Assembly (NCBI GenBank): GCA_003255065.1
Contig: QAOA01005000.1
Coordinates: 297,442 to 361,441 of the forward strand
Reading direction: 5' to 3'
DNA: 64,000 nucleotides
Source: Cercis canadensis
Taxonomy: Eukaryota > Streptophyta > Magnoliopsida > Fabales > Fabaceae
Shown: in pieces, positions 11,413-22,402 of the stretch
How positions within the stretch are numbered: position 1 is the stretch's first letter
Layout of the letters: each line of letters starts with the position of its first letter
Translations under genes and position numbers: made by a program
Notes under the pieces: generated by a model
Told to the model about the DNA's origin: nothing
Seen by the model: the letters and a program-made list of their open reading frames with translations, nothing else
The model's database searches: none

Positions 11413-12891
11413 TCAAACAAATTTTGGTACCCAAATATTTCTGGGTCCTTGGAGGTTACTTCCTTGCCCTTTAGGCAACATAGTACCTTTTGGTACCCAA
11501 ACCATCTTATCATGAGCATGCAATCTCTTATAAGAACAAGCATAAGCAAAATGTCCAGCATATTCACAATAAAAACAACTAATCTTGGGAGTAGAAGTTG
11601 TTGATGCTTTGACAAAGAAGTTGTTGTGCAACTTTGAACACTTAGGTTCATCAAAACCCAAGCCAACTTTGTCTAAACCACATCTTTGCTTCCCTAGTGA
11701 TTTGTCCAAGTTCTTTTGCCCTTGAACAAATTTAGCTAGATCCTTAGACGACTCCTCTACTTTCCTTCTCAAAGCATTGTTTTCTTTATTTTCCTCTTTC
11801 AAGTGATCAGTCTCAAGAGCTTGCTCTTTGATAATCTTCTTGAGAGAAAAAATCTTAGAAACCAACATTTGAGAATCAAGAAGTAGTTCATCATAAACAT
11901 TAGACAAATCATCATAAGAGAGAGGGATATCTAAATTTAATACCTCATCATTGTTTACCTCTCCATTTGCCATGAAGCACATCTGTGATGTTTGATGCTC
12001 ACTTTTTAAGCTTAATTCTTCTTGGTTACTCCAAGTTGTCTCCTTAACTTTATTCTTCCTTGATTGCTTCTTGGATGACTTCTTTGTGACTTTTGAGAAT
12101 AGAGCAATTTGCCTTCACAACATCCGGTTTCTTGCATTTATTGCATAAGCTTGCTCCTTCCATGATTTAGCCTTTGATGCACCTTTCATTATGTGAGATT
12201 TCCTTGGATGCACTTGTTTTCTCTTGATGCTAGATTTATCTCCATGATCTGTAAGAGTTGAGAGACAAAACATGTTCCCTTGTTGCTCACTCTCTTCATT
12301 TAATCTAGGCTTTTCTTGAGAAGAGTTAGAAGATAAACAATTTGATTCAAGACTCATTTCTCTTCTCTCTTGGTCTACAAGAGCTATCAAGCATTCATGA
12401 TTGCCCACTTTGTACACTTGAGAGCCTTCTTCAATGTTGTGAGCCTCTTGCATCTTTTGCTCTCTTTGTTGGACGGAATGATCATCTTCAAGTAGTGGTT
12501 CTTCCTCTTGATGTAGCTCTATATCTTCATGTGTAGCCAAATGAACGTCAAGTGAGTCCCACATTTCTTTGGCTGAACAGCAGGAGGAAACTTTATCAAA
12601 TTCTTGACAATCTAGAGCACAATTCAATATGTTCATAGCTTCGGAATTTTGCTCAATTTTACTCAAGTCTTCTTCACTCTATTCCTCTTCAATTTTTGGC
12701 ACCTCTTTATCATCAATCTTCTTCTTTGGAATTTTAGGCCCATGTATGATAATTCTCCATAACTTGTAATCAATAGACTGAATAAAGACTTTCATTCTTG
12801 CTTTCCAATGCATATAGTTCTTCCCCTCAAAATATGGTGGTCTGCTTGTTGAGTGACCTTCAATAAAGGATACACTTGAAGTGTTGGCCAT
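11413..12891 (-). pseudogene. copia gag polyprotein, two in-frame stops
   Basis: Capsid-type structural protein that would package element RNA. The frame starts at ATG 12891 (MANTSSVSFIEG) and holds the gag N-terminal pattern RPPYFEGKNYMHWKARM, then an UBN2-like segment with SAKEMWDSL. A coiled-coil-like Lys/Glu stretch and a zinc knuckle CFYCEYAGHFAYAC (C-X2-C-X4-H-X4-C) follow, then the usual VWVPKG ... IWVPK tail. All parts are in one frame, interrupted only by TAG at 12679-12681 and TGA at 12115-12117. It stops at 11413 where pol would begin in a complete copia. The region between 11413 and the purine tract has no coding signal. Loss of pol and two point stops mean it is inactive in this copy. 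Confidence 0.8.
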
Positions 12892-12949
12892 ACCTACACA
12901 TAAACAAAGATCTTCACTCAAGGTGATTAAACCAATAAACTAAGCCCAA

Positions 12950-12962
12950 GGCACTGATACCA
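12950..12962 (-). promoter_or_regulatory. Primer binding site, initiator tRNA-Met type
   Basis: Minus-strand TGGTATCAGTGCC lies two bases from the 5' LTR. It differs by one base from the common plant copia site TGGTATCAGAGCC. Confidence 0.8.
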
Positions 12963-12964
12963 AT

Positions 12965-13223
12965 TAAAAGTACTGAAATACTTTTGGAGCCTTCTTGGAC
13001 ATTCTGGAAACTTCTTAAATATTCTGCCACATAAGCACATCAGCAGTAAAAGAAGCTTGAGAACAAGTTTTCGAGTTTCTGTAACTAGAAAACTTCTTGC
13101 AACCTGTCTTACAGACACAACCTCAAGCACATTGTCAAGAATTAGTGTAAAACAAAATAATCCAAAGCAAGCCTTGATTATTTGTAATCATCAAAATTAG
13201 ATTATGAAACCTTGGAGCTAACA
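12965..13223 (-). repeat. 5' LTR of the copia element
   Basis: Partner of 10331-10583. The last two bases are TA instead of CA on the minus strand. It holds a 3-bp insertion and substitutions relative to the other LTR, which points to an old insertion. Confidence 0.85.
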
Positions 13224-14581
13224 CATATTGCATTCTTTTTTCCAATCTCTCTATTGCTAAGTCTGCACAAATAAGCATAAGCAACTGGAGACAGTGCATT
13301 TCCAAACATGAGTGAAGTAGATATCAAATTATATTTCTCGTGAAGATAATCTATGGTTATATAGTGGGAAAGAATCATCCTTCTTTCCTCTTAAGCTCCT
13401 TAACCAAGAAATAAAGTTAATCAATAAGTACATGCATATATATATATACTCTAGTACATGATTTGAAAAGAGCCAAAAACAAAACAAAACAAAAAAGTTA
13501 TTAGTGCTACAAACTCGTCATATTTAAATATAGTCCAATGAAATGCACATCAAATTAAAGGTAAATTCTCATTTCTATTTTAGTCATTTTTTTACTAAAA
13601 CAAACTAAGTATGTTAATATTATGCCCATGCCCCCTCAATAAACCTAACTGCTCTGTTTTAGAATAATGAATATTATTCATAGAAGGGAGACAAATCATA
13701 GTAGAAACAACATCTCATTTAAAATTCATAATTTAATGATAAAGAAAACATTCAATGAATGACAAACTGGGATTATCATTGATTTTTTATGATACATGTG
13801 TGTGTATTATGGATATTGTGATACATGAGTTATGTTATTCATACACCTTAATATATTTCATTCTATTTTTTATGACATTTGCCACCTAGCTACTTTACAG
13901 TTTTAACTAGACCAACTAAACAAGAAATTTTGAATGACCCAAATTCAATTAAAGCCCACAAGTGTAAAGAATGATATGGAATAGAATTGTATTAGTAACA
14001 TTTCTCATCATCCATATATCAAACTACACAAAATGAATTTGGTTTTCCTTGTAGACCGAAGACTTACTTGGAAAAACTGCTTTCTTTATTTAAATTGTCA
14101 GAGGTTGACTTTTTTGACTCTGTCTTCTATTTTTTTTTTAAACAAAAGTTTATAATAAAAAAATGCTATCTCATTCAAGGTCAGAGCATACCACAAATAT
14201 TAGTGAGTACTTACAATGGTACTTATAAATTATCTACTAAGGAATGACTACTAGTAGTGAGACTTGAACCTACACCTTAGAAGTGAAATATGTTTATCCT
14301 TACAAACTAAACCAACCCCTGCTGGCAAAATAGAAGTACTCAAAGACAATAATTTTAGCTTTCAGAGCTCATTTATAAATTAATCTTACTTTGAACATGA
14401 AAAGAACCAAATATAATCCTACAACCAAGATCCTCTAAAAGAAATACTGGAGCTCTAAAATGACATACAAAGACAACAAATACATAATAACAAAATATTT
14501 GAGAAGTTAATTATAAATTCATAATTCATAAACTATACAGAACAGTCAGATATCTCAGCCTATATACTTCATAACACATTA

Positions 14582-14935
14582 TGGCTACATTTAGGAGTTA
14601 TGAAGGGGAGGGAAGGGAAGGGAGAGGAAATGAGGAGTTTAGTCTCAACATTCTCTTGTTTGTAAGTTTCCTCAAAAATCAAAAAGTAAACTGAGGGTTA
14701 GGAGCTCCCCCCTAACTAAATAAATAAATAAAAGCACTTTCAAATCCTCCCAAAGTTCATGTTTATAAATCCTCCAAATTGAGGGCTTTTAAAAGGAATG
14801 TTATCCATCATTTTCCTTTCCCTTACTCATCCAAACGAGGGAGAGGAAAATCCTTTACAATCCTCTTTTTTCCTTTATTTCTTTTACCCCTTGTGTCCAT
14901 CACTTTTTTTTTCCCCTTTCAACTCCCAAACATAG
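14582..14935. mobile_element. Probable inverted-repeat MITE in unit B
   Basis: Paralogue of 8652-8950 with the same GGCTACATTTAGGAG left end and CCAAACATAGCT right end. It carries an extra insertion of about 65 bp near 14683-14745. Confidence 0.5.
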
Positions 14936-15426
14936 CTTATCATTACCATTCTCAAGTGGAAAACCAAAAACAAGTAAAACCTGCACACAAGCTGGTGTAG
15001 GATGCCAAAGCTCAACGGACTCGACGTCTAGATGACCATGGTGTCGTTGTAATGGCTGGGAGGAAAACAGAGGAAAGGTATATAGTAAGAGGGACAATTT
15101 TTTGTTATTATGATTTTTTATTGAGGATATTGTTATCTAAAAAGTTTTACGTAGTTAAGTCACACAAATTTGAGCTTCCACATTGTTCTAAACCAGAGAG
15201 AAATGATATATTTACACATATTATTAGAGATTTAAGTGGTGAAGAAACAGAGTTGAGTAAATTACTTCAATCTCTCATATATTTTATTGATTTAACACTT
15301 GCCTCTCATTTACTTTCAAAACCTACACATAAAACTAGTTAAGTAGTACTTCCGATAGGAATATTCCCATTGATTTATTTATTTATGCTAAAAACTTCTC
15401 ATCTCTGCCTCTCTCTTTCTCCAACA

Positions 15427-15431
<5 letters not shown>

Positions 15432-15476
<45 letters not shown>

Positions 15477-15487
15477 NTTTTTTTTTT
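15432..15487 (+). repeat. Poly-T tract with an n
   Basis: More than 50 T residues with n at 15477. In unit A the same place is a short TCTC-rich text near 9566, so this tract is either a new expansion or a sequencing problem. Confidence 0.85.
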
Positions 15488-15925
15488 CTTTCTTGTTGAG
15501 CTCACACGCTCACGCATTCATCTCTCTCTCTCTGACATTTTTATACTCTCCTATGTGCCAAGCAGGGGAGGAGCCAGGATTTTAGTCCAAGGGATCAAGA
15601 CTAAAGATTTAAATGGACAACAAAAAAATAATTGAAAAAAGTCATACATGCATATCATATAAAATCGATCTAATTAATACATAAAAGGTTTGTGAATGGA
15701 TAACATGGAATGCAGCCAATATTATCAAAACAAAACAGTGTGTATACCTTCACTTTTTATGTTGTGCCCTTCATTACTTCATAAAATAGAAGTAGTCTAT
15801 AATCATATATGTAGTAAATTTTTAATTGCCATCATATAAAGTTACAAACTACAAAAGCATAAATCTTACAGATAGCTTTTTCCCCTTTCTGGTCCTCCTC
15901 TGATAGGGAGTGCAATTGCACAATG

Positions 15926-16551
15926 CCACAAATACAATCAGACCTCAATGAATCCTGCACAATGCCACAAATACAATCATAAAAGGCTGGCTCGGAGACA
16001 TGATAAGGTGTAATTGTCAAGTTTATTTCAATTTTATACTAGTCTATAGAAGCACAGAGGCAGAAACGTGTTTGGTATTACTTTTGAAACTTGAAATATT
16101 TTTTCGTGTGTGTATTTTGACTTGTGAGTCAATGAGTGAGGCTGGGAGGGCTGAGAAAGAAGGCCTATTTTTGTTCAATCACAATCACTATTGGGAGGCA
16201 GGTACATATTCTAAATTCTAATAGTTTTGGGGGTCAACTATAAACAAATCTAAAAAATCTAGGGGGCTGTATGGGAATAATTTTAAGTTTCTTCCGACAA
16301 ATATATAATTTTCAAAAGTTCAGGGGGCAAAAACATCTTTTACATACTGAAATTTAATATTTCAAAAGTACAGGGGCATTGTAAGTTCAGGGGGCCAAAA
16401 AGCTTATCCAAGCACAACAAAATGTACTTGGAAGTACTTTTTTTTTTCAAGAATAAAAAAAAAGTCCATTGTAACTAAATCGAAGCTTAGGTGGCATTTG
16501 GTTTCCAGAATGTTAAAATATTCTCAGGAATGCCAATATAAGAATGTTACA

Positions 16552-16586
<35 letters not shown>

Positions 16587-16860
16587 TGAACACATTTTCT
16601 GGACAAATTCCCAGAAATTTTTCATTTCTGGGAGTTTTGGGCCAAAATTTTCCCTTTTATTCTCATCTCATAGAGTGAAATACAATATTTTTACAATTGT
16701 GGCGCCCACATGCCACCNTTTTACAATTGTGGCGCTCACATGCCACCTTGTGTCCCTATTACCAGTCACCATCATCATCGCCCTCAATTGGGGCCGCCAC
16801 CCACTTTTCTAAAAATATTTAGTACTAACCACTACCAGTCATTCCAAGAAACACCCTCTA
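15926..16860. other. Intergenic, no gene; (TA)n and short direct repeats
   Basis: Contains a 32-bp direct repeat 'cacaatgccacaaatacaat' (15919 and 15959), a TA run at 16555-16582 and a 28-bp direct repeat on either side of the n at 16718. Repeated 'cagggggc' motifs near 16200-16400 look like decayed transposon text. No frame is convincing. Confidence 0.5.
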
Positions 16861-16863
16861 GGC

Positions 16864-17444
16864 GATTAAATAAAATGAGAAAAATCGCAATCTTTTAAAA
16901 TATTGTTCCATATTCAACCATCCTTCCAAATCAATTAAAACAGCGGAATTAAAAAAGCAGAGAATATTTCTTAATAAAAAATTCANATATTTCTTAATCA
17001 AAAATTCATTTAAAAGCAAATTCAACCAAGGAAAGCTAATTAAGAGAAAAAAACACATACCTGAATCCTATGAAATTGAGGTGATCTCTACGAATTACTC
17101 TTTGAGATTTCTCGAAGTCATCCCTTCAAATTTGTAGACTCGCGATATCTTCCAGTTAATTTTTTAAAATTTTAGCTCATTCTTTCTCGTATCCAAAGAT
17201 CGCCTTAACATGCCAACCATATAGATCAAAAAGGGATATAAAAGGTTTAGATTGTTGGGGATGGAGAGATTAAATTAGCACCAGAGCCACCTTCAATTGC
17301 CCAGAATGAGAGTCGTGAGAGAGAATCATCAAGCTTTTGAGTCGCTAGGGTAAGAGGCGATGTACTTCAAGTTTAAATTATTAAATGGGGATAGTTTAGG
17401 AAAAGAATGTTTCCTACCACATACATACATTTAGACAAGACAAC
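16864..17444 (+). repeat. Dispersed segmental duplication, copy 1, left part
   Basis: Aligns with 23444-24000. Shared text includes 'aaataaaatgagaaaaatc', 'gaaattgaggtgatctctac', 'tagactcgcgatatcttc', 'gccaaccatatagatcaaaa' and 'caagtttaaattattaaatg'. The homology continues beyond the MITE at 18312-19071 against 24005-25146. No gene is recognised in it. Confidence 0.85.
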
Positions 17445-17447
17445 TTA
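17445..17447. repeat. Left TTA target-site duplication
   Basis: TTA here and at 18309-18311. The paralogous empty sites at about 23993-23998 and 24398 read 'gacaactta' followed by 'aggttatgg', with a single TTA. Confidence 0.8.
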
Positions 17448-18308
17448 GGTTGTGTTTGGATGGGGTATTTAAAAAATTATTGTGTATTTTAAATACATGT
17501 AATTGAAATGTAATATTTTAAATACATGTATTTATAAAATACTTTGTTTGGATATACTCTATTATAAAATATGAACTCTCTAGGATCAACAAAAATGGAC
17601 AATCCAGGTGGGGATTTGGTCTAGTCACCGACAGAGCCGTCACTGTAGTCTTCTCAAAGCCCCTTAATGCACCATAAATTCTTGGTGGCCACCACTCCAC
17701 AACCGCGTTCCTTGGCTAGATTGTGTGCAAAGCCACACAAGGCCTTTATCATCTTCACCCCTTGCGGGTCTTCGCCTCCCAGCTCGTACATGAAGTGGAA
17801 ACCAAACGGCCTAAAAAAATTCGGAATCGAGGGTAATCAGAGCCAAGGCTAAGCTTGTTGTTAAGGACAGAGTCAATATCACGAGGGAAGAACTCAGTGG
17901 TGGAAAAGCGGCGACGGTAGATGTGGGTATTTGGGGAAAGCTTTTGACTCCATGCTTTTTCTAGAAAAGGAAGGACTTGATGTGGAGGTGAAAAGAAGAG
18001 GAAGTAAGAGAAGGAAGGGGAGGTGAATCAAATGGGTGGTGATGGAGGTGGACATGGAGGGAGTGACCAAGAGCAAGGAATTTCGGAGGCTCGAGGGAGG
18101 GGGAGGGGTATCGGGGGCTGAGGGAGAAAAAAGTGAATTTGAAATACACTCTATTTTAAGTGGATTTGAAATACACTATATTGAGATTTTGAAATACACT
18201 ATAAAAATACACTAAAATTTTAAAAATACCTTAAAAAATTACACAAACAAAGTAATTCAAAACTAGTATTTCAAATACACTATACAAATATCTCATCCAA
18301 ACACACCC
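17448..18308. mobile_element. Tourist-like (PIF/Harbinger) element with captured gene fragment
   Basis: The 861-bp insertion is flanked by TTA, the classic Harbinger/Tourist target duplication. Its ends are inverted repeats: GGTTGTGTTTGGATG at the left and GGGTGTGTTTGGATG on the reverse complement of the right, with subterminal 'gtattt-aaatac' texts repeated on both sides. The duplicate region at 23.4-25.1 kb has the uninterrupted site, so the boundaries are fixed by an empty-site comparison. The ends are AT-rich, but the middle (about 17573-18130) is GC-richer and contains pieces of a HOOKLESS1-like gene. No transposase is present. Confidence 0.85.
17573..17904 (-). pseudogene. HOOKLESS1-like N-acetyltransferase fragment captured in a Tourist-like element
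   Basis: Minus-strand frames give three blocks that I recognise from plant HLS1-type proteins (GNAT-fold putative acetyltransferases in apical hook control). These are TTEFFPRDIDSVLNNKLSLG near 17904-17842, KMIKALCGFAHNLAKERGCG near 17740-17680, and a C-terminal run LWCIKGL-stop-EDYSDGSVGD-stop-TKSPPGLSIFVDPREF ending at 17573. The order is the same as in the parent protein. The text between the first and second blocks is shortened and out of frame, and the piece between GVVAT and LWCIK is deleted. Two stops replace residues in the last block. The fragment therefore cannot make the enzyme. The identification rests on recall of the family C-terminus and should be checked by a protein search. 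Confidence 0.7.
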
Positions 18309-18311
18309 TTA
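18309..18311. repeat. Right TTA target-site duplication
   Basis: Second TTA flanking the Tourist-like element. Confidence 0.8.
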
Positions 18312-19071
18312 GGGTTATGGGCATCCCTTTCATATGGTTCTAAACTATCCTTTTTCTCGCATTTAATCTCTCACTCTTCCTTACTCATTCTTGAACAATG
18401 AAGGAAGTAATTCTTGATAGATAAACTAAGTTGTGGTTGCTAAGAGTGTTTTTTTTTTTTTTAGACAAGGCGTTAAGGTGAAAAAGATGAGTTTTGGTTG
18501 AAAATAAAAAAGAGGGTAAAAAAAAAAAGAGTTTGTTATCTTACCTCACTTATATGGGTGGGATAAAAATAGAAAAAAAAAAACTTTTTACTAAGAGTTT
18601 TGAGTAGAACGAACTTTTGATTTTGGTACCATCGCAAATATCTCAAAAAATTGAGTCATCTAATATGGGTCATATCCTCAAATTGTTAACAGAATTTTAA
18701 TTTAACATGGTCAAATAAAGTTGGTCTCCAAACTCCTAGTAAATTTTTTTTTTTTCTATTTTTACCCCACCTCATATAGATGAGGTAGGATAGAGTCCAA
18801 AAAAAAAAAAAGAATAAACAAATGGGAGTATTATTGGCAATACAAAAAAATGACAACTAAAAAGTTAAAAAAAATGAGGATATTTTAGAAATTTAAATGT
18901 CTATGCACATCATTTTTTCATATATAGTAAATAAATGTATGTTTATATAAATACTAAAAAGTAATAATTTTTTTTTAAGGACAATGGTACATAACTTGTG
19001 TATTTTAAAAGTGGGATAAAATGTATGAAACTCTCTCCAACTATAGTCAATGTGCACAAAACACCTAGAAC
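18312..19071 (+). repeat. Dispersed segmental duplication, copy 1, right part
   Basis: Aligns with 24005-25146: shared 'catccctttcatatggttct', 'ttctcgcatttaatctctca', 'aaggacaatggtaca' and 'aaaagtgggataaaatgtat'. Homology ends at 'acacctagaac' (19071), where mitochondrial-type sequence begins, while the other copy continues into AT-rich DNA. Confidence 0.85.
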
Positions 19072-19173
19072 TTATCATGAGTGAACCTTTTCATAATGGT
19101 TTCCCTCATTCACTGATTAACGATTAGAGCTCGAAGCCTGAAAGCTCAGGTCTAATGCAAGGATATCAGGTAT

Positions 19174-19736
19174 GAGGCCTTGGACTATGTGTACAAGATC
19201 CTTATGAATTTGCTATACGGTAGATTTGGCATTAACCCTAACCCTAAAAGCACAACCACTAAGGTCTGCGATGAAGATCAATACAAACATATGATCAGGC
19301 ATAATGAGTTGATATTTGGTGATATGCTTAACGAGAAAAATTACACCATAGCAATATAGATAAGGGCCCAAATTATTAGAACCCACCGAAGAACTTTGTT
19401 GTCCAACTAGCTGCTGCGATCATTGCCTCTACTAGGATCTATATGTACCCTTATATCTTAAGAGAGGACTACTACTACACGGACACTGACTTTGTTGTGC
19501 TTGGTCAACCATTACCTAATGAAGTGATTTCTTATGTCTTAGGTAAGTTTAAGCTAGAGGACAGAGTCATGAAAGGATACTTTTTAGCACCGAAATCCTA
19601 TTTCTACACCACAAAATATGGCTCCAATGTACTCAAGTACAAGGGACCATCGAAAAGCCAGGTCAATCTTGAATGGTTTGAGTCAAAGTATGTAGACACA
19701 TCTCGTAAAGTACTTGTATGTAATAGGGAGGTGTAA
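19174..19736 (+). pseudogene. Mitochondrial linear-plasmid type B DNA polymerase fragment
   Basis: Protein-primed family B polymerases of plant mitochondrial plasmids replicate linear plasmid DNA. Two frames give recognisable pieces. The first holds motif B (YKILMNLLYGRFGINP) and then VCDEDQYKHMIRHNELIFGD, ending at a stop near 19357. The second gives VQLAAAIIASTRIYMYPYIL, motif C as YYTDTDF (the family has DTDS), then MKGYFLAPKSYFYTT and VLKYKGPSKS. The two parts are in different frames and the normally conserved Ser after DTD is Phe. Only the palm/thumb part is left. Such genes are known in plant mitochondrial genomes and plasmids, so this piece probably came to the nucleus with mitochondrial DNA. 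Confidence 0.8.
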
Positions 19737-20646
19737 GCCTCAAAAGCCATTAGTAGGGTGAGCAGGAGCAACCCTTAAAGCAAAAAAAAAGGTTTGGAAC
19801 TCTTCCCATATTTTTGCATTTCATTCTCTATTCAGCCCACCTTAAACAAAATGAGAAAAAGGGAGAGGACTATTGATTCAAAGTCACTGCGAAATGGTCG
19901 GTCAATAGTATAGCTTTTTATTTCCTCGTTCTTCTTTCAAAGGAAAAGCCTTATCATTCCTAATTTGGTAGAGGGCCGGACGGCTTTGTTTGCCCCATCT
20001 TGGCGAATCGCATCCCCGTCCAACGACATTATTTGTGCGCCCCTTACCGTTCTTGCTTAGTCTTTGCAACAGCTGGGGAGGAAATTGTAGAAGCGAAGCC
20101 TATTGCCACACCGATCATCAAATACGAGATTAGGCCCCTTCTCAAAGATTTGATGGAATGGCCCAGCCCACCTAAGAGCGTTTATGTCATATGGGAACTC
20201 ATGGCTGGAAACAATCCTTATGGCTTTGATATCTAGTAGGAATAAAAAGAATCAAAGTCCAGGTTGGTTGGTGAGCCTAATGATAAGAGACTATCTAGCT
20301 TGGTTCGGAAAGCACTTGTTGGGTGAAAGATTTTTTTGTTACTTCATGTTACAACCTAAATGTTGAACTATTGACCCTACTTGTTAAGATGGGTGTTCAC
20401 CCCAAAGTGTTCTTGGATTGCATGCATACATCCATAAGTAACTTAGTGCAACAGGCAAATTTCATTGAGAGGAATTAGCAAAGAAAAGAAAAACGGTCAA
20501 CATCTTAATTTTTATTTTTGAGAAAATGTCCTCGGGTTGAGGAATGTCCACATAAGTTCATTGAGGTGTCTACACAGGAATAAAAACCTATTTTATATTC
20601 TATTGAGAGTTTGGATTGCGCCACCTACGTATAACGAAAAGGAGGA

Positions 20647-20683
20647 AAGCGAAGCTTCTGGCTCCCTCTTTGAAGCTTCGCTT
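20647..20683. repeat. Perfect 12-bp inverted repeat (hairpin)
   Basis: AAGCGAAGCTTC at 20647-20658 pairs with GAAGCTTCGCTT at 20672-20683 around a 13-base loop. Such hairpins are common in plant mitochondrial spacers; its role here is unknown. Confidence 0.75.
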
Positions 20684-21422
20684 CCGGTAGCTTGCTTACT
20701 CTCCTAGTTAGAAGAAGGCTCCTTGGCGAATTCTTTAGATCTAGGTAGAGTCTCGCTCAGTAAAGAGAATTATAAATTTGTAAGATCATGATAAAGTCCC
20801 CTTTACTTGATATTCTATTAGTAAAGCGCTAGTGAGTCCCAAGGTTCGTTCATTAGTAAGTTGTCAAAATGTATTTTGTAGCCCTTTCATTTTATTTAAT
20901 AGAATGGTAAGCCGGGTCAAGCAAGTACTTTTTCTATTAGCGGTGATAGCCTGTTTAGATAAATTAAGATAGGCAAAGTGAAATACTCTTTTGGGTGTAA
21001 GACCTAGCCTTGGGAGTAGAAAGAGAAAACCATTTCTTTTCTGGGAAGCGCTAGTCAAAGTGAAGGAAGTTAGGGTGTGACACAACGAGAATGTCTTGTT
21101 CTAGGCCCTTGGGCGAGTAGCGATAAGTGAAGTAAGTTAAGGAAATCAAAAAGTGTAACAAGTGGTTGATTGACAAACTATTCTGTTAAGCACAAGTTCT
21201 TTTTGGTTCCTAAAGCTACCTTGAAGCTCCTATCATGTAAGGTGTTTGATCAGGCGCCTACTCCTCGAACTTCCATTTCAATGTGTGTTTCCCAAAATCT
21301 TTGGTATGTCTTTTCTCAGTAAGAAGTAATTGGAAAGTAGATAGGGAAATCTAGGGTTCATTGTCCCCTATGTTGAAGAAAGGTTTGGAACCCTCTAAAC
21401 CGGTCTTTCATAGATAAGGGTA

Positions 21423-22402
21423 GTGGTAGATAGGTTGAGTAAGTATGCACATTTCATGCCTTTAAGCCATCCATATACTGCCATTGATGTTGCCCAGCTG
21501 TTTTTGGATAACGTGTATAAATTGCATGGGTTGCCAAGCTCTATAGTGAGTGATAGGGATAAAGTTTTTACAAGTAATTTTTGGCAAAATCTGTTTTCCT
21601 TGCTGAATGTGAACTTGTTGATGAGTACTTCATACCATCCCCAAACAAGTGTTTAGAACAATATTTAAGGTGTATGATAGGTGACAGACCAAAAGAATGG
21701 GTGAAGTGGCTTCCTTTGGCTGAATGGTGGTATAATACTTCTTATCATTTGTCGATTCGGATGACACTATTTGAAGTTGTTTATGGCAGACCACTACCTT
21801 ATCATATTGCTTATATACCTAGTGAATCTAGTGTGGCAATGGTGATTTAAGTTTAAAGGATAGGGATTCTATGATACACTTACTGAAGGCTAATTTAACT
21901 CAAGCTCAGGCTAGAATGAAATTGTTTGTTGATAAGAAGAAATCTAAGAGGACATTTGATGTGGGTGACATGGTGTTCCTTCGACTACAGCCTTATAAGC
22001 ATGTTAGCTTGTCTATGAAAAGAAACAGAAAGCTATCTCTGAGATTCTATGGACCTTACAAGATTATCCAAAAGATTAGACATGTTGCCTATAAGTTAGA
22101 GTTGCCTACAGAATCCAAAATTCAAAATGTTTTCCATGTATCTTGTTTGAAGAAGAAAATTGGAGAGGTTGTCACTCTAGTTACAGAGTTACCAACAATT
22201 CAGGGGGATGGGCATTTATAGCTTAAGCCTATCTCTGTGCTAGAATGGCAAGTAGTCAAGTGTAACAATCATCCTATGGCACAATGGTTGGTTCATTGGT
22301 CCAATTCATTTCCCGAAGATGCAACTTGGGAGAATGCGTTTAAGTTGTAGCAAAAATTTCCTCTATTTCAACCTTGAGGTCAAGGTTTTCTTAAGGGGAA
22401 GG
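21423..22402 (+). pseudogene. Ty3/gypsy integrase and chromodomain-like 3' end of pol
   Basis: Integrase would insert the element's cDNA. The first frame (to about 21645) has VDRLSKYAHFMPL, LHGLPSSIVSDRDKVFTSNFW and YHPQT. A small deletion at 21645 removes the expected 'DGQTE' segment and shifts frame to LEQYLRCMIGDRPKEWVKWL and PLAEWWYNTSYH. A third frame (21871-22221) gives FDVGDMVFLRLQPYKHVSLS and RFYGPYKIIQKI, then NVFHVSCLKKKIG. The tail reads ISVLEWQVVK and LVHWSNSFPEDATWEN, like the C-terminal chromodomain of chromovirus elements. Everything upstream (gag, protease, RT, RNase H) is missing, so this is a 5'-truncated, frameshifted copy next to mitochondrial-type DNA. Confidence 0.85.

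Larger units (their letters stand above)
10331..13223 (-). mobile_element. Non-autonomous Ty1/copia retrotransposon carrying only gag (TR-GAG-like)
   Basis: The element is bounded by LTRs of about 253 and 259 bp (10331-10583; 12965-13223). Read on the minus strand, a PBS complementary to initiator tRNA-Met (TGGTATCAGTGCC, 12950-12962) follows the first LTR, a gag frame follows, and a purine tract (10584-10598) precedes the second LTR. There is no protease, integrase, reverse transcriptase or RNase H. Flanking 5-mers are GATAT and CATAT, a 4/5 match to a target duplication. It lies inside duplication unit B, which is continuous without it when compared with unit A. This layout matches elements described as terminal-repeat retrotransposons with a GAG domain. 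Confidence 0.85.
13224..15925 (+). repeat. Tandem segmental duplication, unit B, right part
   Basis: This continues unit B after the copia insertion and parallels 7270-9965 with many small indels. It ends at 'tgatagggagtgcaatt' (15901), the same junction text seen between the units at 9955-9970, which marks the unit edge. Confidence 0.8.
19080..21422 (+). other. Mitochondrial-type DNA in the nucleus (probable NUMT)
   Basis: The base composition and text change sharply here. A mitochondrial-plasmid polymerase remnant (19174-19736) is followed by sequence with plant mitochondrial spacer character, including the hairpin at 20647-20683 and 'agtactttttctattagcgg' near 20926. Frames at 19999-20236 and elsewhere have no recognised product. 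The edges are inferred: the left from the end of the duplicated segment, the right from the start of gypsy integrase at 21423. Confidence 0.6.

Noticed and set aside
19999..20366. Two overlapping frames in the mitochondrial-type block
   Set aside because: They match no mitochondrial gene I recognise and overlap in different phases.
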